A program made the position numbers and the translations under genes. Under the pieces are notes generated by a model, which was given only the letters and a program-made list of their open reading frames with translations, ran no database searches and was not told the DNA's origin. Shown here piece after piece: positions 35,940 through 47,353 of a stretch of 64,000 bases of DNA. Positions within the stretch are counted from its first letter, which is position 1; every line of letters begins with the position of its first letter. This DNA is from Silene latifolia (taxonomy: Eukaryota > Streptophyta > Magnoliopsida > Caryophyllales > Caryophyllaceae), in contig NC_133536.1 of the NCBI RefSeq assembly GCF_048544455.1, forward strand, positions 199,705,325 to 199,769,324. The letters are read 5' to 3'.

Positions 35940-36141
35940 AAAACAAGTCAAAAACACTAAAGAAGTCACACAATGGGGTTTATGGAGTACCGCGGCGAAA
36001 GTTTAAATCCTCCGATCCAAATTTCCCAAATTTGATAAACCCTAAATCTTAAACATTCATCTTTCTCAATTAATTCCCCAATTTTAGTGCGTTTACTTTC
36101 AATTGCTCTTCGCTGTCGCAATAACTTACTTCATTTCCCAG
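35940..36141 (+). promoter_or_regulatory. Promoter/leader exon of NOP2C-like gene, with telo-box
   Basis: The telo-box AAACCCTAA lies at 36037-36045, preceded by GGCGAAAG (about 35994), an E2F-like match. Telo-boxes are characteristic of plant promoters and leaders of ribosome-biogenesis and translation genes, which fits the downstream RNA methyltransferase. A pyrimidine-rich leader ends with TTCCCAG and then GTTTAT at 36141/36142, a plausible splice donor. An ATG at 35974 opens a 20-codon uORF if transcription starts upstream of it. The exact start site is not determinable. Confidence 0.5.
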
Positions 36142-37806
36142 GTTTATTCATATCCTTTTATCATTTTCTTGCTTATGTTTAATTTTCTGTTGTTTTTCTT
36201 ATATGAGATTAGTTCATAAATTCATGACAAATTAATTACTGTAGTCACATTGTTGAGGAATGAAGATCGTTATTTCTTGTTTGTATATTATGTTTTGAAT
36301 GAGTACTTGTTCATTTTCCGTAGTTATATTAATCGACAACTTAATGTGCTGATTGTGTGATATTGATGATTTTTACGACGATACGACCTTAATAAATTGG
36401 ATGTAAATGAATTTGGGGTCGGCATATATGAACTGCGAAAGATGCAGCATTTATATGATGATGGTGGGAAATTGATTTGGTTTATATTGATTTTTATAGC
36501 AGCAGTTGCTATTTTGATTAATTAGATCATAGAATATTTGTTGTGTTTTAGTTTTTAGCTATTCGGGAAATTGGGAGTTTCAACAGCTCTAAAAGTTCAA
36601 CACTTTTTACTACTTGTTCATTTTCCGTAGTTTTACTTAAGTCGACTACATAATAAGCTGATTGAGTGATATGAGGATTTTCATGTCAATACGAGCTATA
36701 GTTTAGGATGTAAATGAACTTGAGATCGGCTAACATGAACTCAGAAAAATGCGATATTTATATAATGATGGTGGAGAAAATGATTCGGTTAGAAGGAACT
36801 TAAACTAAATAGTTCATAGAATCTCTTCTTGTTATTGGATTTGGCTCAATGATGTCTTTTGCTTTGACCTATTCAATCACTTTGGAGTTTCAGCAATTCT
36901 ACAAGTTCAACTCTTTTCACTACTTTAGTGCTTTTGAACCCATTAAAATGATTGTTGCTGTGTTTTTGCGGCTTCATTAATTAATTAGTGAACACATTAG
37001 GCAGACGGCAATGACAAATTTGACGAGACCTGGTAAATTCTGTACTTTTGATTAAAGTTTTGCTTTCTGTTGTGTGAATGTTACTTTAAATGTGAAACCT
37101 TTTTTTAATTGCTTCAAATTAAGAAATCAATGCATTGGAGTTAGGCTGGTTTATCAAAATTAGGTCCATGTAGAGGGGAGTTTTTAAACTGATCTGGGGA
37201 TGATCTGTTTAACAATGAGCAACTTCCCACAAAGCCGTTGAGTGACTGTCGGCTTTGGGCTTGAAATATGCCATGTTGTTTTTAAGAATATGTAGGTTTA
37301 GACGTTTAGTACTTTAGTTATAGTGATTTATCAGATGCATATGCCTTGGTTAAATAGTAAAAGAATGCATGAGGACACCTTGTTTCGAATCCCCTTGAGG
37401 ACACATCGAGGCCTTTCTTTTCTTCATAGACTATAATCAGCCATTTAAGCCGCTCCTCTTCACAGTGTCTTTGAGGAAATCACTCAACCACTCCACGGCT
37501 TAAACCCGAACCAATTTTAAAAAGTTACGAATTTGGACCCATTTTTTATAAGAAGCTTCAACTCAACTAACCCCATTTCTATTGATTTTTGAAATCGCTC
37601 AACCATTCCACAGTGACTATAGTTGATTTTTGATCATTTAACGAAAAATAACTAGTAAATTTGATGGGGCTGATTTTCAGTTGTGATTCTCGATGACATC
37701 TTTAAATATTTAATCCCCTGGCTGTAGCAGCACAAGGGGAAAGCACATTTTAATTGCAAATCTTTCCTATGTTCGAAGAGTCTCACGATGGTTCTTCATT
37801 TTGCAG
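36142..37806 (+). other. Likely 5'-UTR intron of NOP2C-like gene
   Basis: Starts GTTTAT after CCCAG and ends TTCATTTTGCAG before GCTGCTAAGG, which lies 58 bp ahead of the chosen start codon. It is T-rich with no coding potential. The splice sites are predicted by eye only. Confidence 0.5.
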
Positions 37807-37864
37807 GCTGCTAAGGTCACTCCACGAGAGCTGCTTCATCCTAAAGGAAGATACTTTATCTCTT

Positions 37865-39475
37865 ATGGATCCTTCAGAGCGTTATTGTTTTAAACCAACT
37901 CTTCATTGGAATCCTCAACTTGAAGAATATTTCATTAAGGCTTATGGTGCGGACCATTTTGCTCGTATCTCCGAAGCCCTTACTCGCCCATCTCGCTATT
38001 CTTGTCTTCGTGTGAATATTCTGAAGACAACAAGTGATGATGTGATCAACAAGTTGATGACAATGAAACGTGAAACATGCCCAGATGGAAAGAATGAAGG
38101 TGATACCAACGGCTTTTCAGAGGGGCCCATAAGCGATGATATACACAAGTGCCCGATACCAGGGTTAGACTACGTTGTCTTTGTTCAAGGTTCAGGTCCT
38201 CATGAAGTTAAATACAATCAAAAACCTAACCAGCCTTTAAAAGAGGTCATTGTGAGCCGCAAATGTGCCGAGGCTGTTCTTCGCGGTGCTCAGGTGTATG
38301 TTCCCGGTGTTTTGGCATGCAGTGCTCATGTTGAGAAAGGAGATTCCGTTGCCATTTCTGCAGCTCTTGAGCGCCTTGAATCTGATGGGAAATGGGGCAC
38401 AGGAATTACACGTGGAGTCATACTACAGGGCACAGACACTGATCCTCATTATTATCAACGGGCGGGCTTGTATATTGGGCAAGGAACCGCTATGATGTCC
38501 CGTGCGGGTATTTTTCGTGTTTTACAAGGTGTTGCCATTTGTATGAGTAATCGAGTGTTTGATCTTCCTTCGTTCAATAAAGTACTAGAAGGGGACATAT
38601 TTCTCCAGAATTTGCCCAGCATTATTGCTGCTCATGCCCTGGATCCTCAAAAGGGTGAGAGGATTTTGGATATGTGCTCAGCTCCAGGAGGTAAAACAAC
38701 TGCTATTGCCATGCTTATGAGTGATGAAGGAGAGGTTATTGCATGTGATAGATCACACAATAAAGTTATTGATGTCCAAAATTTGGCTGCTGAAATGGGT
38801 TTAAAGTCTATAGTGACCTACAAGCTTGATGCTCTCAAATCTGTCGCTCAAAAGGGCGAATTTGGTATAGCTGAATCAGTCCTTGGTGAATGTTCTCCTA
38901 AGCCGGAGCCAATTGCTGAAGAAATTTTTGTAAATGGCAATGGAGATAATAGCAAGGATAACAAAAGAAGATTGAAAAATGGGCCGGGGAAAAGTCATGT
39001 AATTGGTGCTAGAGTTGAAAAATCAAAGGGTTTTGCGGCTAATAGTTTTGACAGGGTCTTACTTGATGCACCTTGCTCAGCCCTTGGATTAAGGCCGAGG
39101 TTACTTGCTAGTGAAGAAACATTACAATCTTTAAGGAGCCATGGAAAGTATCAGAAGAAAATGCTTGATCAGGCAGTGCAGCTTGTTCGTCCTGGAGGGG
39201 TTCTTGTGTATTCCACTTGTACTATAAACCCAGGTGAAAATGAAGCACTTGTACGTTATGCTCTTGATAAATACAAATTTCTTTCTTTGGCACCTCAGTG
39301 TCCGAAAGTTGGAGGGCCTGGCCTGGTTGGCCGTTGCGAGATGTCTGATGGGTATGTCGAGGAATGGTTAATGCCCGGAGAGGAAAATCTCGTTCAGAGG
39401 TTCGACCCATCTGTATCGGATACAATCGGATTTTTCATAGCCAAATTTAGCGTTGGCTGCAAAGAATCTAAGTAA
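37865..39475 (+). CDS. NOP2C: NOP2/Sun-type RNA (cytosine-5) methyltransferase with PUA domain
   Basis: 536 residues in one exon. The frame is open from 37754, but the first 37 codons overlap a predicted intron end (AG at 37806). The Met at 37865 (MDPSERY) matches my memory of how plant homologues start. N-terminal part about 1-110; PUA RNA-binding domain about 125-215 (KCAEAVLRGAQVYVPGV); then the SAM-dependent Rossmann fold with motif I LDMCSAPGGKTT (about 267), LLDAPCSALG (about 400, first conserved Cys) and STCTINPGENE (about 449, the second Cys, covalent catalyst in this family). A PUA domain ahead of the catalytic fold is the layout of NSUN6, which methylates tRNA; in plants this member is called NOP2C. 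An acidic/Lys insertion at about 345-385 is likely a loop. No lesion is seen: a probable functional host gene, amid MITEs. Confidence 0.93.
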   Translation: MDPSERYCFKPTLHWNPQLEEYFIKAYGADHFARISEALTRPSRYSCLRVNILKTTSDDVINKLMTMKRETCPDGKNEGDTNGFSEGPISDDIHKCPIPGLDYVVFVQGSGPHEVKYNQKPNQPLKEVIVSRKCAEAVLRGAQVYVPGVLACSAHVEKGDSVAISAALERLESDGKWGTGITRGVILQGTDTDPHYYQRAGLYIGQGTAMMSRAGIFRVLQGVAICMSNRVFDLPSFNKVLEGDIFLQNLPSIIAAHALDPQKGERILDMCSAPGGKTTAIAMLMSDEGEVIACDRSHNKVIDVQNLAAEMGLKSIVTYKLDALKSVAQKGEFGIAESVLGECSPKPEPIAEEIFVNGNGDNSKDNKRRLKNGPGKSHVIGARVEKSKGFAANSFDRVLLDAPCSALGLRPRLLASEETLQSLRSHGKYQKKMLDQAVQLVRPGGVLVYSTCTINPGENEALVRYALDKYKFLSLAPQCPKVGGPGLVGRCEMSDGYVEEWLMPGEENLVQRFDPSVSDTIGFFIAKFSVGCKESK

Positions 39476-40396
39476 GAACGTTGGTGAAGTGTCTGCTATA
39501 TGCACCTCTGGATATCCTTGATGAAGGCCAACTAGAGCCGTGGACTGACTTGCATTGACATGTGGTTTGATGGATATTTTCCCCCATCAACACCAGTTAT
39601 TACTTGGAATCCTCCTACAAGTTCGTTCTTCCATTACTGAAGGTATTCTTACACTCGCCTTTTTCTATACTTTGTTTGTCTCTCTTTAGGAGGCTTTTGA
39701 ACAGCGGGATATTATAAATGTATGACCAGTAGTCTAATGTTGGTAAAATGAGAGTAACCTGCTTCATCAGGCTTTTTGTTGTATTTGATCCCAAAAGTTG
39801 AATTAAATTACAATGATTATTCTTCAGATATTTCTGACTAATATTATTATCCTTTGTTGTAATTAATCCCAGAAGGGTGAACTTAAATTACTAGTCTGTA
39901 TGATTTTTCCGCTGAAGAGTTGTTTCTTTTGATACCTTATTCCTTGAATTTTTTGCCCAGGATAAGGAGAGGGACGCCATTAATATTAATATAGATTGTA
40001 TTGCATTAGCCAAAATTGATGTATGTTACTGATAAGTTGCTATGATCCTGCTGAAGTTCTGATAGGGGAGTGGTTAACACAATAACACCGGCAGTGGTTG
40101 TAGTTGTTCCGATTGTATTAATCTAGCCTGTGTGAACCTTCATTGTTTGATATTGTGTTAATGGCACTCATTATAGCCTGTGTGAACCGTGAGGATGGTT
40201 TCCGGCAATTTCTTAGGACTCTTGACACCACCCGCATTTCAGCCGTATTGTGGGTGTATTAAATTCTTCAAGTTTTGAGTGACATGGGTATCCGGTATAA
40301 TTCACCCGAAATCAGTTGACAAGGAGTATAATTTTATGGCGTGGAGTAGTACAGTCAAGAGTGAACAGTGATGATCAATTGGTCAATACTTTCCAG
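39476..40396 (+). other. 3' UTR and downstream flank of NOP2C-like gene
   Basis: No ORF of note. The UTR probably ends within about 400 bp, judging by AT-rich possible poly(A) signals near 39800. The rest is unique-looking spacer. Confidence 0.4.
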
Positions 40397-40570
40397 TAGG
40401 GGTGAGCAAATTAGGTCCGGACCTGAAAAATGGATTGGACCTGACCATTTGGTCTGATCCAAATCCGACTGAATTATTTTTATCCGGTCTCCGGTTCTCA
40501 TTTTTTCAAGTTTCGGTCTTCGGTCCGGTCCAAGACCGGTTACTTTAGGTCCGGACCGAATGGACCGAAT
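40397..40570 (+). mobile_element. Truncated hAT-type MITE (GGTCCGGACC family)
   Basis: Begins TAGGGGTGAGCAAATTAGG and continues with GGTCCGGACC-type repeats. It shares its start and internal style with the complete copy at 52404-52813. The right terminal repeat is missing. Confidence 0.6.
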
Positions 40571-40601
40571 TCCATGTTTTTAACGACTCATCATTAAAAT
40601 A

Positions 40602-41523
40602 CGTAATTTATTTTCGCAGTACGTTTTTTACTCAATTCAGTACTTTTTGTGCCAAACTTTCCATTTCTTTACCCTTGCTAAAAAAACATTAAACATAATT
40701 CTCTCTACCTTCTCTCTATTGTTACACCTTAATTTCCTTCCTTCTTCTAACTATTTAATTCATTAATCAATTCCTAATAATTAACTATTTTTTTTTCTCT
40801 CGATTTAAATTTTAAGTTTTTATAAAAGAAAGACGAAATTCGATTTTAAAACCCCTAAGTTTATCTTGACTTTCCATTACATTTTCGTTCTTCCTTTTGT
40901 TTTTCATCTTCCCTTTTTTTATTCGCATTTTGAGGCGTGCGTTCACCCATGGACTGTTCGAAAGGATGATTCATGTCAGTCGACCCCAAATCATTTTGGG
41001 ATTAAGGCTCCGATGTTGTTGTTGTAGGGTTTGTGTTATTTATTGTTAATTGGTGTTGGATGGTGGGATATGGGTGTAGTCGAATGTTGTCGGCGAGAAG
41101 AACGCAGGTGTCACTGGATTTCGTTCGACAGGCCGGTGGGAAGGACGACTTGCGGGAAGGAAAAGGTTGAGCAGCCGGCCGGTGGCTGACGATGGTGGTG
41201 GTGTTGGGAAGGTGGCCACTGGTGGAGGTTGGCCGGCGACAAGCAGAATTGCAGCGTAGTACACACGGATGGTTTTGGATGGATTTTGCTTTTTTTTTTG
41301 TTTCTTTCCAATGTACTCGTGTAGTACTGTACAAAGTATTGATTGGATTTTAATTTTTTTTGTTTTTTTTTGTTTTCAAATGTAGTGCGAAGAAAGTTTA
41401 AGAATGTGTGTTTGTAAAATAATTTATCACAAAGTACATAATTTATCAACTAATTTATTTTCGCGGTACGTTTTTTACTCAATTCAGTACTTTTCGCATA
41501 GTTTTTTCCATTTGCGTACCCTT
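40602..41523. repeat. Diverged direct duplication (copies at 40602-40677 and 41449-41523)
   Basis: ATTTATTTTCGC, GTACGTTTTTTACTCAATTC and the following CAGTACTTTT/TTTCCATTT repeat about 850 bp apart with modest divergence. Between them lies the RTE-like tail and AT-rich sequence. Confidence 0.6.
40945..41027 (+). mobile_element. RTE-type LINE 3' tail
   Basis: GTTCGAAAGGATGATTCATG, then CGACCCCAAATCATTTTGGG, then a (TTG)n-like end (GTTGTTGTTGTAG). This arrangement is the 3' end of plant RTE non-LTR elements as I remember it. Only the tail is present. Confidence 0.5.
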
Positions 41524-41811
41524 GTAGAGAGATAAAGTTCTAGACTAAATTCCATCAATTATTAACTACCCTACTTCTCAAATCAATTAAAATTTACAAT
41601 TATTAATGATAATTTAAATGTCGTTTGGTGTTTTAATTCGTTAACTGCTAATTATTGATCAAATTAATATTTTGCTCTCAATTTTTTTCTCGATTTTAAT
41701 TTAGGGTTTCAACAATTGGGTTATTGGTTATTGGGTGACGGACCTAACGGTTAAGAGGTGGCTTTGGTGGTCGTAGTGGACGACATGGCAAACGGCAGCG
41801 TGGGTCGTGGT

Positions 41812-42340
41812 TAGAGCTGGCAAAAGCTGACCCGACCCGAGGAACCCGCCCCGCCCCGCCCGAAACCCGACCCGATACAACCCGAAAATTGGGTGAACCG
41901 AAACCGAACCGACCCGAACCAAACCGACCCGATAACCGATAACAGCCTTATTTTCTCCAACCCGAACCCGACCTGAACCGACCCGACCCGACCCGTGACC
42001 CGATATTTTCTCAACCCGATAGATGACCCGATAATGAACTAGCTTAATAATGGTTTAAATAACACCAAATTAGCATTTATCTTAATTATTTTCACTTAAA
42101 ACTACAATTAATACACCTACCTATTATTTAAACATAAAATTACCATCTAAAACGAAATATATAAGATAAAATATATGCTGATAACCTGACCCGACACTGA
42201 CCCGACCCGACTTGCCACCCGTTGATGACCCGACCCGAAGACGACCCGACATGAACCGAACCGACCCGAACCCGTCACTGACCCGACATAACCCGAACCC
42301 GATTTGACCCGACCCGTAACCGACCCGATTGCCACCTCTA
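41812..42340. mobile_element. hAT-type MITE (CCCGACCCGA-rich), 8-bp duplication
   Basis: The ends TAGAGCTGGCAA and TTGCCACCTCTA are inverted repeats. The 8-bp duplication GTCGTGGT flanks it exactly (41804-41811 and 42341-42348), as for hAT transposons. The ends of the element are built of CCCGACCCGA repeats. Frames on the minus strand across it (Gly/Ser-rich) are repeat artefacts. Confidence 0.88.
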
Positions 42341-42580
42341 GTCGTGGTGGTGGACGGAGGCGTGGTGGGCTGACGTCGCCGGTGGAGGGAAAGGTGAGAG
42401 CATAAGCGTGAAGTGCAATGAATGGTTGTTCGGTGGTATGGAAAAGGGTCGACTTGCATCTGGTCGCCGGCGAATGGCGGCAATGGTGCAAGGTGGGGGC
42501 AGTATGTGAGCAGCGGAGGGGTGGTGGTAGTGGTAGGAGAGGTTGGTGATCGGGGGTGGGGGAATATTAATACGTAATTA

Positions 42581-43174
42581 CAGGCCCGGCTTTTAGCCTG
42601 TGCAGCCCGTGCGGCGGCACAGGGCCCCGATTTTTGGGGGCTCAATAACATCTGACATTATTACATATAGGTATAAGTATAACTGTTGTAGTCCAGCGCT
42701 GAATTGATCATGTAGCAGTGGTAATAAAGTTGTAATTTGCGCAAGACTTCCTGTGTTCGAATCCTAATGTTGTCAATTTTCTAGCTTATTTTTTAAATTT
42801 TACTCTACTTGTTAAGTTGTTATGGCCGTTATTATTTTTGTTAAAATCTTGTTTGAGTTTGTACATGCTTGAAAGTTTATCGGATCTCTTTATTTCTCTC
42901 TCGTATCACGTAAGCGTAGTTTTTATTAGTATTGTTGCATATATTCATCCATTTAAATTAGTCAAAAATGTTACATCTACAAGTACTTGTATATATTTAT
43001 TTTTTGGGTAGTTCAAATCTTAAATTTCGACTTGAAATAATTTACTACTCCGTATTGTTTATCATACATATTACCGTTTAAAATCGATTTTGCCTTCGAT
43101 CAAACGAAAAAAATAATAAAGAGGGCCTCAATTTAAATTTCGCACAGGCCCCCGAAATCCCGGAGACGGCCCTG
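42581..43174. mobile_element. Probable hAT-type nonautonomous element
   Basis: Starts CAGGCCCGGCTTTTAGCC and ends CCGGAGACGGCCCTG, giving CAGGGCCGTC-like inverted ends. GGGCCCCGATTTTTGGGGG near the left pairs with CCCCCGAAATCCCGG near the right. The flanking duplication is not clean. AT-rich inside, with no transposase. Confidence 0.6.
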
Positions 43175-43736
43175 CACGTAAAGTTTTAAACTTCATGTTT
43201 GGTTGTTTTTCCATTTTCTTGTGCAGTACAATGTGAGGAAATGGGAGGGGTAGTATGGTCATAAGTGTACTATAATGAGTAAATTATGTACTACGTAAAA
43301 TCAACACTTATAGTCAAAGTTTTGTTAATTTGACCCGAATTTGAAATGGTAATTAAGGAAAGCATGGAGGAAGTATAACTGTATACGTGTATAGGGAGGG
43401 ATTAGGGAGTAAACAATTATGGGTTCTAGTTGTAAATAGGAAAAGGGAAATATTTGTGTAGAAAGAATGAAATTACGAAAAAGCCCCTTTGTATTAGATT
43501 TGGATACGGTTTAGGACCATAACTAAACCTTCCTCAGCAAATACTTTATTATCAATTTATTACGTATTATTATTATGATTATACTTAACACTATGAACTT
43601 GATCACCAAGTAACTTTAGCTTTGATCATACGGAGTATTAGACTTGTATAAATACCAACATTAATAATCAGTATTTGCTCTCTAAAAACATTACTACAAA
43701 CTCAATAACCCCCTACATTATTAATTCAAAAAAACA
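43175..43736 (+). promoter_or_regulatory. Promoter region of MAP kinase-like gene
   Basis: TATAAATA at 43647-43654 lies 83 bp upstream of the first ATG at 43737. The rest is AT-rich flank without a gene. Confidence 0.55.
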
Positions 43737-45034
<1,298 letters not shown>

Positions 45035-45131
45035 TTGATCAAAACGATTTAGCGTTCGTCTGAGTTATTCTGTTTTTAATTTCATCCATCTGAATTCAAC
45101 TCTCCTGCAAACACTGGCAGCTGTGCAGCAG

Positions 45132-45259
45132 AACAAAGAAAGATGCAAGGGATTTTTGGAACATGTTGGAATAAGGTGTAAGATAAGAGGGTGCTCAGCT
45201 AGCAGTTGTCGGAATCCGTCTATGTCTCCTACTTCTGCAGTTCGGTATAATCTATCCAT
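45132..45259 (-). pseudogene. Ankyrin-repeat-protein N-terminal fragment
   Basis: The minus-strand Met at 45259 (MDRLYRTAEVGDIDGFRQLL, then NPLHLSL) resembles the start of plant ankyrin-repeat proteins: helix A/B of the first repeat and the beginning of the next. The resemblance ends after about 45 codons. It could be a gene fragment or an exon whose remainder was separated; no continuation was found in the next 500 bp. Confidence 0.4.
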
Positions 45260-45583
45260 AGTTGCAGAAATGGCTAAATACAATGTGATTTTATAACTGG
45301 CAGATTGATGTCGGGTTTCATGTCAAACTAGAACAAGTAGTTTTGCAACCAAGGGCCAAGCCCATTAAATTAGGGAGTTTTACCTAAGTAATGCAGCTGT
45401 GATACAGATGGGTGTATATATTGGTGTCCTAGTCCAAGATGAACCTTCACTCTTCTTCACCAATTACTGCGAGTATGTAATCAGGGCGTGTAAAATAGCA
45501 GCTGTTAACCACAGTTATTTCTAATAATGATCACATCCACCTTACAGTAAGCCGCTTTATATATTGGTGATTTAATATGATAT
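45260..45583. other. Spacer before LTR element
   Basis: No gene. The last five bases, GATAT (45579-45583), are the duplication of the next element. Confidence 0.5.
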
Positions 45584-47218
45584 TGATAGTGTCAAATTGT
45601 GACGAGTCAATAGGTTAATGTTATCACAATAAACATGCTTGATACCGGGTTTTAGTTGAACTTGTTGTAATATACCGGTTTGCACTTTTGGTTGTAATTT
45701 TAGAGACTTAGCTTATAACTTACCAAGGCAAAGAAGGAGAGCAAAAGGAAAGCCAAGGGAATAAGTGCAAAATCAAGAGAAGCAAGCAAAAGGAAGAATT
45801 GAAGCCTTGACATGCACAAACAAGAGCCAAAATGAAGAATTGAGAACTCGGTTTCACAAGGGTCAACTTCAAACGCGTATATCTAGAGTTATAGAGCTCG
45901 TATCGATGCAAGGCCAAGTGGAGGTGAAAGCTTGTGATCTTAGCTTTCCAACGGTAGGTTGCATGCCTTATTTGACCAAGAAACGAGAGAGTTATGGCTC
46001 TCGCACGTTGCTGCCACAGGAAAAACCGCAGTCTGCCAAAATAACGGCAATCTGCCGTGGCAGACTGCCAAGACCACGGCAGACTGCCGTTTTGGCTGGA
46101 AACGAGATTCTAAATTCCGTCATATGTTCCTATTGAAAGCCCATTTTCCTATGCCTTGTTTTGAGACTATAAATACATGTTTTGCATTAGGTTTTGGGGA
46201 CCCCTTTTTCACCTCCTTACCATCAAAGGTTATGCTTTGCTTTTAATCTTGTAATAATTAGACCTTAATCATTTCCATTTTCATTTGAATCTTTCCACAA
46301 AAATTGGGTTGTAAGCAAACTATGGAAGGCTAAATCTTTCATTTCTTGGTGTAATTTGATCAAAGTATCCAACTTTGGTATTGTAAGACTCTTAAATCTC
46401 TCTAAATTTATCTATTGTTCTTTCCTTTGTTCTTAAATTCTTATGTTGAGTAGATGAATGTATGAATTGATCACTCTTGCATCTTATTTACCTAACTATT
46501 GCAAATTCTAGAGAAATGGTTTAATCTATCTAGAATTGTTTGGAGCAAACTTGGTGTATGTTGATTTGGTTTAAAGGATTCATATATCAAGTAGGAAATT
46601 ACATGTCTTTTCTTGCTAGCATGGTTTAATCTAGTAGGATTTGATTCTAGCTTACATCTCTTGGTAAAAGCTTCATGCTCAATTCTAATCTTCATTCATG
46701 GTTTAATGAGTTGTGGTTGGAATTGAAGGATTCACATATATGGTTTAATTGTGTGTATCAATTTCTTGAGTTGATAGTATTGGATAGATAATAATAGAGA
46801 GAAAAGAATCAAGCTTTATCATTGTTGGATTACTAAGAGAGAATTACACCAAGTTCTCCCAAATATTGAAGTCTTTGCATATCAAGTGTTTGTTGATTTG
46901 TCTCTTAGAAAAGTTCACATCTTTAACTTTGTTATGTTATCTCAAAACCCAATTTCCTCTTTTATGTCAATTTATTGTTGCTCATTGTGAATATGCATAG
47001 TTTGTGATTAGTCCTTGATTGTTAATTTTAATCGTCATTAGTATCTCAATTAGTTTACTAGTCAAGTTTTAGTTGTTAGACCTTCTCTTGGGTTCGACCC
47101 TTACTTATGCTATACTACTATTCTTAATTGCATAGTGTAGAGTTGAGTTTGGTTTATAAATTATTAATTTGATAGGTTAATTCTAGCTTTTTACGACACC
47201 TAGTTTATTTCTCTATCA
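45584..47218 (+). repeat. 5' LTR of young element
   Basis: TGATAGTGTC to CTCTATCA. TATAAATA at 46168-46175 is the likely promoter. 70-150 bp upstream of it is a GC-rich dyad block (46030-46102) built on CGGCAGACTGCCG and CTGCCGTGGCAG, which can fold into a stem of about 20 bp. The sense-strand short frames (45765-46136, 45959-46246) are LTR-internal and not called. Confidence 0.95.
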
Positions 47219-47223
47219 AATTT

Positions 47224-47241
47224 TGGCGCCGTTGCCGGGGA
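47224..47241 (+). other. Primer-binding site, tRNA-Asp
   Basis: TGGCGCCGTTGCCGGGGA, perfectly complementary (from memory) to plant tRNA-Asp 3' end, five bases after the LTR. Confidence 0.93.
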
Positions 47242-47353
47242 AGGCAACATAGCTAAAGCTTGTTTTTAACTCTTGGTCTTTAATTAGTGTAGTTAGTCTT
47301 TGTAAATACTAGGACTCATTTATTTGTCATAGATTATTTACTTGTTTGATTAA

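Noticed and set aside
37754-37864. Upstream 37-codon extension of the methyltransferase frame
   Set aside because: Precedes and overlaps a predicted intron 3' end (AG at 37806), and the homologue-like start MDPSERY is at 37865.
42124-42651. 175-codon minus-strand ORF (and 42147-42491, 41811-42014)
   Set aside because: Crosses a MITE built of CCCGACCCGA repeats; the Gly/Ser/Arg pattern is a repeat artefact.
45765-46246. Two ORFs present identically at 49918-50399
   Set aside because: Located in the paired LTRs across the promoter region and hairpin block; duplicated by LTR identity, not by selection on a protein.
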